Shown: positions 55,810 through 64,000 of the stretch, in pieces
Numbering within the stretch: the stretch's first letter is position 1
How the letters are laid out: every line of letters starts with the position of its first letter
DNA from: Streptomyces indicus
Lineage (GTDB): Bacteria > Actinomycetota > Actinomycetes > Streptomycetales > Streptomycetaceae
NCBI RefSeq assembly: GCF_900100315.1
Contig: NZ_FNFF01000004.1
Span: 1-64,000 of the forward strand
DNA length: 64,000 nt
Direction of reading: 5' to 3'
The notes under the pieces: model-generated
Databases searched by the model: none
Seen by the model: the letters and a program-made list of their open reading frames with translations, nothing else
What the model was told of the DNA's origin: nothing
Program-made: the position numbers and the translations under genes

Positions 55810-56577
55810 GTGCTGACTGTCGACTTCTCCCGCTTCCCGCTCGCCGCAGGCGATCGCGTGCTCGACCTCGGCTGCGGTGCCGGGCGGCACGCCTTCGAGT
55901 GCTACCGGCGCGGCGCGCAGGTCGTGGCGCTCGACCAGAACGGTGAGGAGATCCGCGAGGTCGCCAAGTGGTTCGCCGCCATGAAGGAGGCCGGCGAGGC
56001 GCCCGAGGGCGCGACCGCCACCGCCATGGAGGGCGATGCGCTCAACCTGCCGTTCCCCGACGAGTCCTTCGACGTCGTGATCATCAGTGAGGTCATGGAG
56101 CACATCCCGGACGACAAGGGTGTGCTGGCCGAGATGGTGCGCGTCCTGAAGCCGGGCGGCCGGATCGCCGTGACCGTGCCGCGCTACGGACCCGAGAAGG
56201 TCTGCTGGGCGCTCAGCGACGAGTACCACGAGGTCGAGGGCGGCCACATCCGCATCTACAAGGCGGACGAACTCCTCGGCAAGATGCGCGAGGCCGGCCT
56301 CAAGCCCTACGGCACCCACCACGCGCACGCGCTGCACTCGCCCTACTGGTGGCTCAAGTGCGCGTTCGGCGTCGACAACGACAAGGCGCTGCCGGTGCGC
56401 GCGTACCACCAGCTCCTGGTCTGGGACATCATGAAGACCCGCGGCATCTCCACGCTGACGCGCGCCGCCGAGCGGGCCCTCAACCCGGTCATCGGCAAGA
56501 GCTTCGTGGCCTACGCGACCAAGCCGCACCTGCCCAAGTCCTCGGTGGCCGACGCGGGTTCGGCGGTCGCCAAGTGA
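55810..56577 (+). CDS. Class I SAM-dependent methyltransferase
   Basis: A 255-residue methyltransferase from GTG 55810. Motif I VLDLGCGAGRHAFE (about 17-30), motif II VVALDQ, post-I region GDALNLPFPDESFDVVI and 'VLKPGGRIAVTVP'. The substrate is unknown; small, possibly lipid-linked or sugar acceptors made by the upstream glycosyltransferase are plausible. The next gene starts on its stop codon (GTGA). Confidence 0.93.
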   Translation: MLTVDFSRFPLAAGDRVLDLGCGAGRHAFECYRRGAQVVALDQNGEEIREVAKWFAAMKEAGEAPEGATATAMEGDALNLPFPDESFDVVIISEVMEHIPDDKGVLAEMVRVLKPGGRIAVTVPRYGPEKVCWALSDEYHEVEGGHIRIYKADELLGKMREAGLKPYGTHHAHALHSPYWWLKCAFGVDNDKALPVRAYHQLLVWDIMKTRGISTLTRAAERALNPVIGKSFVAYATKPHLPKSSVADAGSAVAK

Positions 56578-57650
56578 CCACTCCCCGGACGCAGCATCTC
56601 GTACTGCCCGGGGTCCTCACCGCGGAGCAGGCCGCGCACACCGTCGAAGGGATCCTCGCGTGCCAGCGCGAGGACGGCGCCATCCCGTGGTTCCGCGGCC
56701 ACCACCTCGACCCGTGGGACCACACCGAGGCCGCGATGGCGCTCGACGCGGCCGGCGAGCACGAGGCCGCCGCGCGCGCCTACGACTGGCTCGTACGCCA
56801 CCAGCGCGAGGACGGCTCCTGGTACGCGGCCTACGCCGACGGGGACGCCGAGGCGCCCACCGACCGCGGCGCCGAGTCCAACTTCTGCGCGTACATAGCC
56901 GTCGGCGTCTGGCACCACTACCTCGCCACCGGTGACGACACCTTCCTCGACCGCATGTGGCCCGCCGTCTACGCGGCGATCGAGTGGGTGCTCGCCCTCC
57001 AGCAGCCCGGCGGTCAGATCGGCTGGAAGCGCGAGGAGGACGGCACGCCCGTCACCGACGCGCTGCTCACCGGCTCCTGCTCCATCCACCAGGCCCTGCG
57101 CTGCGCGCTCGCCATCGCCGAGCAGCGCGAAGAGCCGCAGCCCGACTGGGAGTTGGCGGCCGGCGCGCTCGGCCATGCGATACGGCGCCACCCCGAGCGG
57201 TTCCTCGACAAGGACCGCTACTCGATGGACTGGTACTACCCGGTGCTCGGCGGGGCGGTCACCGGCGCGGACGCCAAGTCCCGTATGGAGGAGGGCTGGG
57301 AGCGCTTCGTCGTGCCCGGCCTCGGGGTCCGGTGCGTCTCGCCCAACCCGTGGGTGACCGGCGGCGAATCGGCCGAACTCGCCCTCGCCCTGTGGGTGAT
57401 GGGGGAGTCCGACCGCGCGCTGGAGATCCTCAAGTCCATCCAGCATCTGCGCGACCCGGAGTCGGGGCTCTACTGGACCGGCTACGTCTTCGAGGACAGC
57501 GCCGTCTGGCCGCAGGAACTCACCGCCTGGACGGCGGGCGCGGTGCTGCTCGCGGTGGCCGCGCTCGGCGGGCACGAGGCGACCTGTGCGGTGTTCGGCG
57601 AGGACCGGCTGCCGGCCGGGCTCGAACCGGACTGCTGCACCACGCCGTAG
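56574..57650 (+). CDS. Alpha/alpha-barrel protein (prenyltransferase-like)
   Basis: About 358 residues from GTG 56574, overlapping the methyltransferase stop by 4 bp. The sequence has six-hairpin-barrel character: 'GAIPWFRGHHLDPWDHTEAA', 'EDGSWYAAYADGD', 'NFCAYIAVGVWHHYLATGDD', 'DWYYPVLGGA', ending DCCTTP. It has no signal peptide. Aromatic and acidic residues line the turns as in glycoside-hydrolase-like or prenyltransferase barrels. It likely binds or trims a glycan or lipid product of the operon; no catalytic call is made. Confidence 0.82.
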   Translation: MTTPRTQHLVLPGVLTAEQAAHTVEGILACQREDGAIPWFRGHHLDPWDHTEAAMALDAAGEHEAAARAYDWLVRHQREDGSWYAAYADGDAEAPTDRGAESNFCAYIAVGVWHHYLATGDDTFLDRMWPAVYAAIEWVLALQQPGGQIGWKREEDGTPVTDALLTGSCSIHQALRCALAIAEQREEPQPDWELAAGALGHAIRRHPERFLDKDRYSMDWYYPVLGGAVTGADAKSRMEEGWERFVVPGLGVRCVSPNPWVTGGESAELALALWVMGESDRALEILKSIQHLRDPESGLYWTGYVFEDSAVWPQELTAWTAGAVLLAVAALGGHEATCAVFGEDRLPAGLEPDCCTTP

Positions 57651-57729
57651 CAGGACCCGGCAGCGGCGCCGCGGCGGCGGGGGTTCGGCCGCGGGGCCAC
57701 TGCCGGATGATCGGCGCCCTGGTACGGGC

Positions 57730-58020
57730 TCAGTAGCGGCGCAGACGGTTCGCCACGAGGTGGCCGACGAACAGGTACACGATCGCCGCCAGACCGTAGC
57801 CGCAGACGACGCGGGCCCAGGCCTCGTCGAAGGTGAACAGGTCGTGCGACCAGCCGGCCAGCCAGCGGGCGGCGTCCTGGACGAACTGCACCAGGTCGTT
57901 CGCCCGGTTCGCGTCCAGCAGGTACATCAAGATCCACAGGCCGATGATGGCCGCCATGATGTCGGCGATGACCGCGATCACGGTGCCGGCCTGCCAGGAA
58001 CCCTTTCCGTTGCGAGACAT
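57730..58020 (-). CDS. Small two-helix membrane protein
   Basis: A 96-residue protein from ATG 58020 (MSRNGKGSWQAGTVIAVIAD). Two hydrophobic segments (about 11-32 and 70-88) separated by a soluble stretch (LDANRANDLVQFVQDAARWLAGWS). The C-terminus is basic (ANRLRRY). No family is recognised. It may be a conserved actinobacterial membrane protein, on the opposite strand to its neighbours. Confidence 0.75.
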   Translation of the reverse strand: MSRNGKGSWQAGTVIAVIADIMAAIIGLWILMYLLDANRANDLVQFVQDAARWLAGWSHDLFTFDEAWARVVCGYGLAAIVYLFVGHLVANRLRRY

Positions 58021-58259
58021 ACGCACCGGGTTACCGGCTTCCACGATTCGAAACCGCCCGCGGTCCGGTCGCCGCACCGGGCCGCCGCCCCCGCGGCACC
58101 GGCCCGCATCCCCGCGACACCGGCCCGCATCCCCGCAGCACCGGCCCGCCGCCCCGGATGGGCTCGCCCAAGTGGCGGCATGCGCGGGCCCGGGCGAGGC
58201 TGCGTCCAGGGCTGCGGTTCTCGTACGGCGCGGCCCACGTTCCTTGTGGGAGGACCACC

Positions 58260-58820
58260 GTGCTCAGCTCCGACTCCGCGATACGCCGCCCCTTCGTCGT
58301 CCGCGTGATCGCCGCCCTGGCCCTGTGCGGGCTGCTGCTCGCGGGCACCACGGCCTGCGGCTCCAGCGACAACGACGCCGCGGCCGACCCGAGCAGTACC
58401 AGCACCGCCGAGCAGCAGAAGTTCGCCAAGACCCGCTTCGTCGCCAACGCCGGGCTCGCGGCGGGCGCCGCCTACCAGTGGATCATCAAGCCGGCGCGTG
58501 AGGGCAAGTTCAAGCAGGGCGCGGACGGCCGGAAGTTCACGATGGTCAAGGCCGGTCTCGCCGGCGCCTTCGCGTACAACCGCCTGAAGGCCGCCGCGAA
58601 GAACGCCGAGGGCGACCCGCTGCTCTCCAAGGCCGTCGCGCCGCTGGTCGCGGGCATCGAGTCCCTCAAGGACCTGCCGGCCAAGCTGCGCAAGGGCGAG
58701 GGCGCGGACGATGTGGCCGGGATGTTCGACAACGTGATCAACTCGGTCAAGGACGCGGGCAAGGAAGCCGGCGCGCCGGTGGAGAACAAGGTGCCGTCGC
58801 TGTCCCAGCTGGGCGGCTGA
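58260..58820 (+). CDS. Putative lipoprotein
   Basis: About 186 residues from GTG 58260 (GGAGG 6-7 bp upstream). Signal peptide followed by LAGTTAC, a lipobox with Cys at ~36 (the -3 residue is Thr, not the usual Leu), so lipidation is likely but not certain. The mature part is Ala/Lys-rich and helical (KARFVANAGLA.., VKAGLAGAFAYNRLKAAAKNAEG) without Cys. No enzymatic motif. Function unknown. Confidence 0.75.
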   Translation: MLSSDSAIRRPFVVRVIAALALCGLLLAGTTACGSSDNDAAADPSSTSTAEQQKFAKTRFVANAGLAAGAAYQWIIKPAREGKFKQGADGRKFTMVKAGLAGAFAYNRLKAAAKNAEGDPLLSKAVAPLVAGIESLKDLPAKLRKGEGADDVAGMFDNVINSVKDAGKEAGAPVENKVPSLSQLGG

Positions 58821-58840
58821 CCGCACGGCGACTCACCTGT

Positions 58841-58875
58841 GAGGTCCGGACGTACGAGGCGTACGTCCGGACCTC
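58841..58875. terminator. Perfect 15-bp stem between convergent genes
   Basis: GAGGTCCGGACGTAC (58841-58855), loop GAGGC, GTACGTCCGGACCTC (58861-58875). No U-tract; likely bidirectional terminator between the lipoprotein and the F420 oxidoreductase. Confidence 0.75.
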
Positions 58876-58903
58876 GCACGCGTCCTGGCTCCTGTCCGCG
58901 CTC

Positions 58904-59914
58904 CTATCCGTTCAGCTCGGCGAGTACCCGCAGCGTCTCCAGGTCCGGGGACATCACCAGGAGGTCGGTGACCGGGCCCTTGCGCCACAACTCCAGGCGT
59001 TCCGCGATGCGTTCGCGCGGCCCGACCAGGGAGATCTCGTCCGCGAAGGCGTCCGGCACGGCGAGCACCGCCTCCTCCTTGCGCCCCTGGGCGAACAGCT
59101 CCTGGATGTGCCGGGCCTCCGCCTCGTATCCCATCCGGGCCATCAGATCCGCGTGGAAGTTCTTCGAGGCGTGCCCCATCCCGCCGATGTAGAAGCCGAG
59201 CATCGCCTTCACCGGCAGCAGGCCGGCCGCCACGTCCTCGCAGACCTGCACGCGGGCCATCGGCGCGATCCGGAAGCCCTCGGGCAGGTCGGTGAGCGAG
59301 GCCTCGTAGACGTCCGTGCGCAGCGGCGACCAGTACAGCGGCAGCCAGCCGTCCGCGATCCGGGTGGTCTGCGCGATGTTCTTCGGGCCCTCGGCGCCCA
59401 GGAATACGGGGAGTTCGGCCCGCAGCGGGTGCGTGATCGGCTTCAGGGGTTTGCCGAGTCCGGTGCCGTCCTCTCCCGCGTACGGGTGCGAGTGGAAGCG
59501 GCCGTCCAGGCTCACCGGGCCTTCCCTGCGCAGGACTTGGCGGATCACGTCCACGTACTCGCGGGTCGCGGTCAGCGGGCTCTTCGGGAACGGCCGCCCG
59601 TACCAGCCCTCCACCACCTGCGGCCCGGACAGGCCGAGGCCGAGCATCATGCGGCCGCCGGAGAGGTGGTCGAGCGTGAGCGCGTGCATCGCCGTGGCCG
59701 TCGGCGTCCGCGCGGCCATCTGCGCAACCGCCGTGCCCAGCTTGATGGTTGAGGTGTGGGCGGCGATCCAGGTGAGCGGCGTGAAGCAGTCCGAGCCCCA
59801 GGCCTCCGCGGTCCACACGGAGTCGTAGCCGAGGCGCTCGGCCTCCTGGGCCAGCGCCACGTGGTCGGGCTTGGGGCCGCGTCCCCAGTAGCCGAGGGTG
59901 ATCCCGAGCCGCAT
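58904..59914 (-). CDS. LLM class F420-dependent oxidoreductase
   Basis: A 336-residue luciferase-like (TIM-barrel) enzyme from ATG 59914. It starts MRLGITLGYWGRGPKPDHVA, with AEAWGSDCFTPLTWIAAHT and 'RMMLGLGLSGPQVVEGWYG', typical of F420-dependent LLM oxidoreductases of actinobacteria, and 'SLVGPRERIAERLELWR' near the end. It moves hydride from F420H2; substrate unknown. Single gene. Confidence 0.92.
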   Translation of the reverse strand: MRLGITLGYWGRGPKPDHVALAQEAERLGYDSVWTAEAWGSDCFTPLTWIAAHTSTIKLGTAVAQMAARTPTATAMHALTLDHLSGGRMMLGLGLSGPQVVEGWYGRPFPKSPLTATREYVDVIRQVLRREGPVSLDGRFHSHPYAGEDGTGLGKPLKPITHPLRAELPVFLGAEGPKNIAQTTRIADGWLPLYWSPLRTDVYEASLTDLPEGFRIAPMARVQVCEDVAAGLLPVKAMLGFYIGGMGHASKNFHADLMARMGYEAEARHIQELFAQGRKEEAVLAVPDAFADEISLVGPRERIAERLELWRKGPVTDLLVMSPDLETLRVLAELNG

Positions 59915-60001
59915 GCCTGCCCCCTGGTCGCGTACGCATTCTCCTCGCAACTGACGGGTCGTCAGCTCAGGGCACTGTAGGGGCTGTCCGTACACATGAC
60001 A

Positions 60002-60033
60002 ACGGCCCCCCGCCCGGTCGGGCGGAGGGCCGT
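60002..60033. terminator. Hairpin after the proline-rich membrane protein
   Basis: ACGGCCC...GGGCCGT with an inner CCGCCC/GGGCGG stem, downstream (minus strand) of the membrane protein ending at 60068. Also ahead of the F420 gene, so bidirectional. Confidence 0.7.
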
Positions 60034-60067
60034 GCTCACTTGCTCTCGTGCGGTGCGCCGCGGAAGG

Positions 60068-60907
60068 TCAGCCGCGCTGGATGCCCGTGGTGTCCTGGAG
60101 CACACCGCGACGGCCGTCCTGGGTCTGGGCGACGAGGCCCGGACCGCGCTGCTCCACCGCGAGGTACCAGGTACCCGGGGCCAGCTCGGCGATCGGCGTC
60201 GGGCTGCCGTCCTCGGCGTACAGCGGACGCTGCACCGGCACGGCGAACCAGAACGGCGAGAAGTCGCCCGCCGGCTGCGGGGCGCCGCCCTGCTGCGGAC
60301 CGGGCTGCGTGGCCGCCGGACCGGGCTGCGGGAACCCGCCCTGCGAGTGCTGCGGCTGCTGCTGGCCGTAGGGCTGCTGCGGCTGACCCTGCTGGGCCCC
60401 CGGGTAGCCGTAGCCGCCCTGCGGCTGACCGCCGTACTGCGGGGCGGCGGGGCGGGGGGCGCCCATGAGGGGGGCCTTGAGGGCGGGCACCAGGTTGGTG
60501 GCGATGGCGGCTGCGGCGAGGACCAGGGCGGCGATCAGGCCGAGGATCGTGCCGGTGCCGGCATCGATCTGATCCGTGGGGAAGCCCTCCGCGGCGTCGA
60601 GGTAGGCCGGCAGGTCGAACATCTTGAAGAGCGCGCTCAGCGCCGAAGCGATCGTGAACGCGACGCCGATCTGCCCGAGCTCGAGCCCTGCGACCTTGCG
60701 GGCCGGCTGCTGGGCCCGGCCGACTGCGATGAGCAGCGCACCGACAATGCCGATCAGGTACACGCTGAGCAGGACGGATCCGTCGTCCCACGCCGTGGGG
60801 GCGTCGTCGCCGTCGTCGTCGAACATACCCAGGAAGGAGGCGATGAACAGCAACACCGCTGCCGCGATCACCACGCCGTCGCCTCGTGTCAGAGAGCGGA
60901 AATTCAC
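60068..60907 (-). CDS. Four-helix membrane protein with Gln/Pro/Gly-rich linker
   Basis: A 279-residue protein. Residues 1-150 hold four hydrophobic helices (about 12-28, 46-66, 82-97, 122-140) in a DUF5336-like arrangement. Residues ~150-215 are a low-complexity linker (GGQPQGGYGYPGAQQGQPQQ), and the last ~60 residues form a beta domain (FWFAVPVQRPLYAED...PGTWYLAVEQ). Such tails are common in streptomycete membrane proteins of unknown role. Confidence 0.8.
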   Translation of the reverse strand: MNFRSLTRGDGVVIAAAVLLFIASFLGMFDDDGDDAPTAWDDGSVLLSVYLIGIVGALLIAVGRAQQPARKVAGLELGQIGVAFTIASALSALFKMFDLPAYLDAAEGFPTDQIDAGTGTILGLIAALVLAAAAIATNLVPALKAPLMGAPRPAAPQYGGQPQGGYGYPGAQQGQPQQPYGQQQPQHSQGGFPQPGPAATQPGPQQGGAPQPAGDFSPFWFAVPVQRPLYAEDGSPTPIAELAPGTWYLAVEQRGPGLVAQTQDGRRGVLQDTTGIQRG

Positions 60908-61267
60908 TTCAGGTCCTTCATCGTCGTCGAGTCGTCGGTGGGCGTCGCTGTAGCCGGTGCGCGGGTGCGGCGCGCGCGGGAACGTGCACTGTCCTCACGC
61001 GCCGGACAGGCTGAATCCCCATCGGCGGCCCCCCATCGTACGGATGACACTATCGCCCGTTCGGCCTGGGTGTCTGCTCGGTATAAAGACCCCGACTGTC
61101 TACCCGGCTGTGAGAAAGGAGATGCGGGAGGGCGCTATTGGTTCCCGAACGGATACGGCAGCATGGGCGACCCCGGGAACTGGTGTACGCGTACGACGAT
61201 CATGCACAGGACCCGCACAACATCCGCCCACCGCCCCGCCGTACGACTGCCGCATGGAGGCCCTCCG
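60908..61267. other. 360-bp intergenic region
   Basis: Shared promoter region of the four-helix membrane protein and the methyltransferase. I saw no riboswitch or clear palindrome. Short frames just before 61268 (e.g. ...SMGDPGNWC...) are not backed by a binding site. Confidence 0.5.
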
Positions 61268-61927
61268 ATGTCCGCCACCGCCGCGACCCCCAAGCCCGAG
61301 GTGCGGGCCGCCTTCGAGTCCGCAAAGGGTTTCATGCCGATCGGCGAGGGCCTCGCGCTGTACGCGGCCGCGGTCGAGGCCGGTGCGCTCGGGCTGCCCC
61401 TGCTGGAGGTGGGCACGTACTGCGGACGCTCCACGATCCTGCTCGCCGACGCCGCGCGCCAGACCGGGACCACGGCGCTCACCGTCGACCACCACCGGGG
61501 GAGCGAGGAGCAGCAGCCGGGCTGGGAGTACCACGACCCGGAGACCGTCGACCCGGAGGTCGGCCGGATGGACACGCTCCCCACCTTCCGGCGCACGCTG
61601 CACAAGGCGGGTCTGGAAGAGCACGTGATCGCGCTGGTCGGGAAGTCGCCGCAGGTGGCGCGGGTGTGGGGCGGGTCGCTCGGGTTCGTGTTCATCGACG
61701 GCGGGCACACCGACGAGCACGCCAACGCCGACTACGAGGGCTGGGTGCCGCATCTCGCCGAGGGCGGTCTGCTCCTGATCCACGACGTGTTCCCGGACCC
61801 GGTGGACGAGTTCACGGGGCAGGCCCCGTACCGGGTCTATCTGCGGGCGCTCGCCTCTGGTGCGTTCGCCGAGGTCTCGGCCACTGACTCGCTGCGCGTG
61901 CTGCGGCGGACCGGCCCCGGACTGTAG
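61268..61927 (+). CDS. Class I SAM-dependent methyltransferase
   Basis: A 219-residue methyltransferase from ATG 61268. Motif I region LPLLEVGTYCGRSTILLADA and acidic loop 'TVDHHRGSEEQQPGW', then LGFVFIDGGHTDEHANADYE and LLLIHDVFPDPVDEF: the class I 'Methyltransf_24' pattern, in which an SAM-binding loop is followed by D-G-G-H. Substrate unknown. Single gene. Confidence 0.9.
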   Translation: MSATAATPKPEVRAAFESAKGFMPIGEGLALYAAAVEAGALGLPLLEVGTYCGRSTILLADAARQTGTTALTVDHHRGSEEQQPGWEYHDPETVDPEVGRMDTLPTFRRTLHKAGLEEHVIALVGKSPQVARVWGGSLGFVFIDGGHTDEHANADYEGWVPHLAEGGLLLIHDVFPDPVDEFTGQAPYRVYLRALASGAFAEVSATDSLRVLRRTGPGL

Positions 61928-61970
61928 ACCCGGGGCCGGACCCGTCTCACTTCGATAGGCCGGATCCGCC

Positions 61971-62770
61971 TCACTTCGATACGGCGGTCCCGCGCCGCTC
62001 CCGCAGCGGCTTCCCGTCCGGCACGCTCGCAAGGAGCAGCTTCGTGTAGTCGTGCTGCGGGGACGCGAAGATCCGGTCCCGCTGCTCGTGCTCCACGATC
62101 CGGCCGCCCGACATCACCGCCACCTCGTCACTGACATGCCGTACGACGGCGAGGTCGTGCGAGATGAACAGCATCGTCAGCCGCATCGAGGCGCGCAGGT
62201 CCCGCAGCACCCCGAGCACCTCGGCCTGTACCGAGCAGTCGAGGGCCGAGGTCACCTCGTCGGCCACGATCACCTCGGGTCCGACCGCCAACGCCCGTGC
62301 GATGGCGATGCGTTGGCGCTGGCCGCCGGAGAAGGCGTGCGGGTAGCGGTCGGCCGCGTCGGCGTCCATGGACACCTTCGCGAGCAGGGCGGCGATGGTG
62401 TCGCGGTGCGCTTCGGCGCGGCCGCGCAGGGGGTCGATGGCCTCGGCGAGCGCGTCCCCGACGGTCATCCGCGGGTTGAGGGAGGCGTACGGGTCCTGCG
62501 GGATCAGCTGGATCCGGCGGCGCAGCCGCGCGATCCGCTCGCGGCCCGCCCCGGCCATGTCCTCGCCGTCGATCAGGATCCGGCCCGCCGCGGGCCGCAC
62601 CAGGCCCACGACCACCTTGGCGAGCGTGGACTTGCCGGAGCCGGACTCGCCGACGAGGCCGAGCGTGCGGCCCTCGTCGAGGGTCAGGCCGACGTCGTGC
62701 AGGACGTGCTTGCGGCGCGAGCCGAAGCCGAACGAGACGTCGACACCGTCGAGTTCGAGCACCCTGGTCG

Positions 62771-62774
<4 letters not shown>
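61971..62774 (-). CDS. dppF: Oligopeptide ABC transporter ATPase (DppF/OppF type)
   Basis: A 267-residue ATPase. Walker A VGESGSGKST (about 40-49), signature FSGGQRQR, Walker B VIVADEVTSALD and an H-loop LFISHDLAVV. The missing C-terminal Oligo_HPY zinc domain is replaced by a short tail. Its ATG overlaps the stop of the upstream permease-ATPase gene (ATGA), so the pair is coupled. Imports di- or oligopeptides, or nickel, depending on the binding protein, which is outside the window. Confidence 0.93.

Positions 62775-64000
<1,226 letters not shown>

Overview
The window is high-GC actinobacterial chromosome, almost certainly Streptomyces. The signs are the codon usage, GTG/TTG starts, the ramCSAB-ramR (SapB-type) lanthipeptide locus, the SCO2322-family protein, F420/LLM enzymes and many small conserved Streptomyces proteins. 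There are no rRNA genes, CRISPR arrays or intact insertion sequences. About 52 protein genes can be supported.

Layout. Positions 1-2800 look like the scarred end of an integrated element: the 3' half of a tRNA-Val (an att-like remnant), then lone hypothetical genes, two broken small genes and short direct repeats. Positions 2870-11600 are metabolic and regulatory: a divergent esterase/MarR pair with matching palindromes, a LysE exporter, a ClpX paralogue divergent from an outsized TetR protein, and a dienoyl-CoA-reductase-like flavoenzyme with its PadR regulator and a perfect 20-bp operator. Positions 11600-18300 hold a DedA protein, a secreted Cu/Zn-SOD-like protein, DoxX (behind an iron box), a large FAD protein, a PhoD-like phosphatase and a secreted HNH nuclease. 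Positions 18500-30800 carry a Mn2+ riboswitch with a GDT1-family transporter, HAD and MhuD-like enzymes, a MFS-winged-helix fusion, a FHA protein, a MOSC protein, a DUF2330 protein and a ProP-type symporter.

Three multi-gene systems stand out. (1) 36474-42800: a cobalamin riboswitch drives five overlapping genes: a secreted, membrane-anchored alpha/alpha-barrel protein, an SCO2322-family protein, and the T, A (double) and S parts of an ECF transporter. The first two resemble the two halves of transcobalamin/intrinsic factor, so this may be a bacterial B12 capture-and-import machine. (2) A scattered KstR-like regulon: the KstR-like repressor (53486-54115), a FadA5-like steroid thiolase (32990), an aldehyde dehydrogenase with a 3Fe-4S ferredoxin (44186-45883) and a divergent metallo-beta-lactamase-fold hydrolase. 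All have TNNAACNNGTTNNA-type palindromes in their promoters, and the repressor's own promoter is shared with a glycosyltransferase/methyltransferase/alpha-barrel operon (54336-57650). (3) 46085-53217: a complete class III lanthipeptide locus (synthetase, 44-residue precursor, two ABC half-transporters, regulator) for a SapB-like aerial-hyphae surfactant.

The right end (57730-64000) has small membrane proteins and lipoproteins, an F420-dependent oxidoreductase, a SAM methyltransferase and two oligopeptide ABC genes, the last a permease-ATPase fusion that runs off the window. Starts were chosen from ribosome binding sites and family length. All function calls come from reading motifs by eye; no database search was run.
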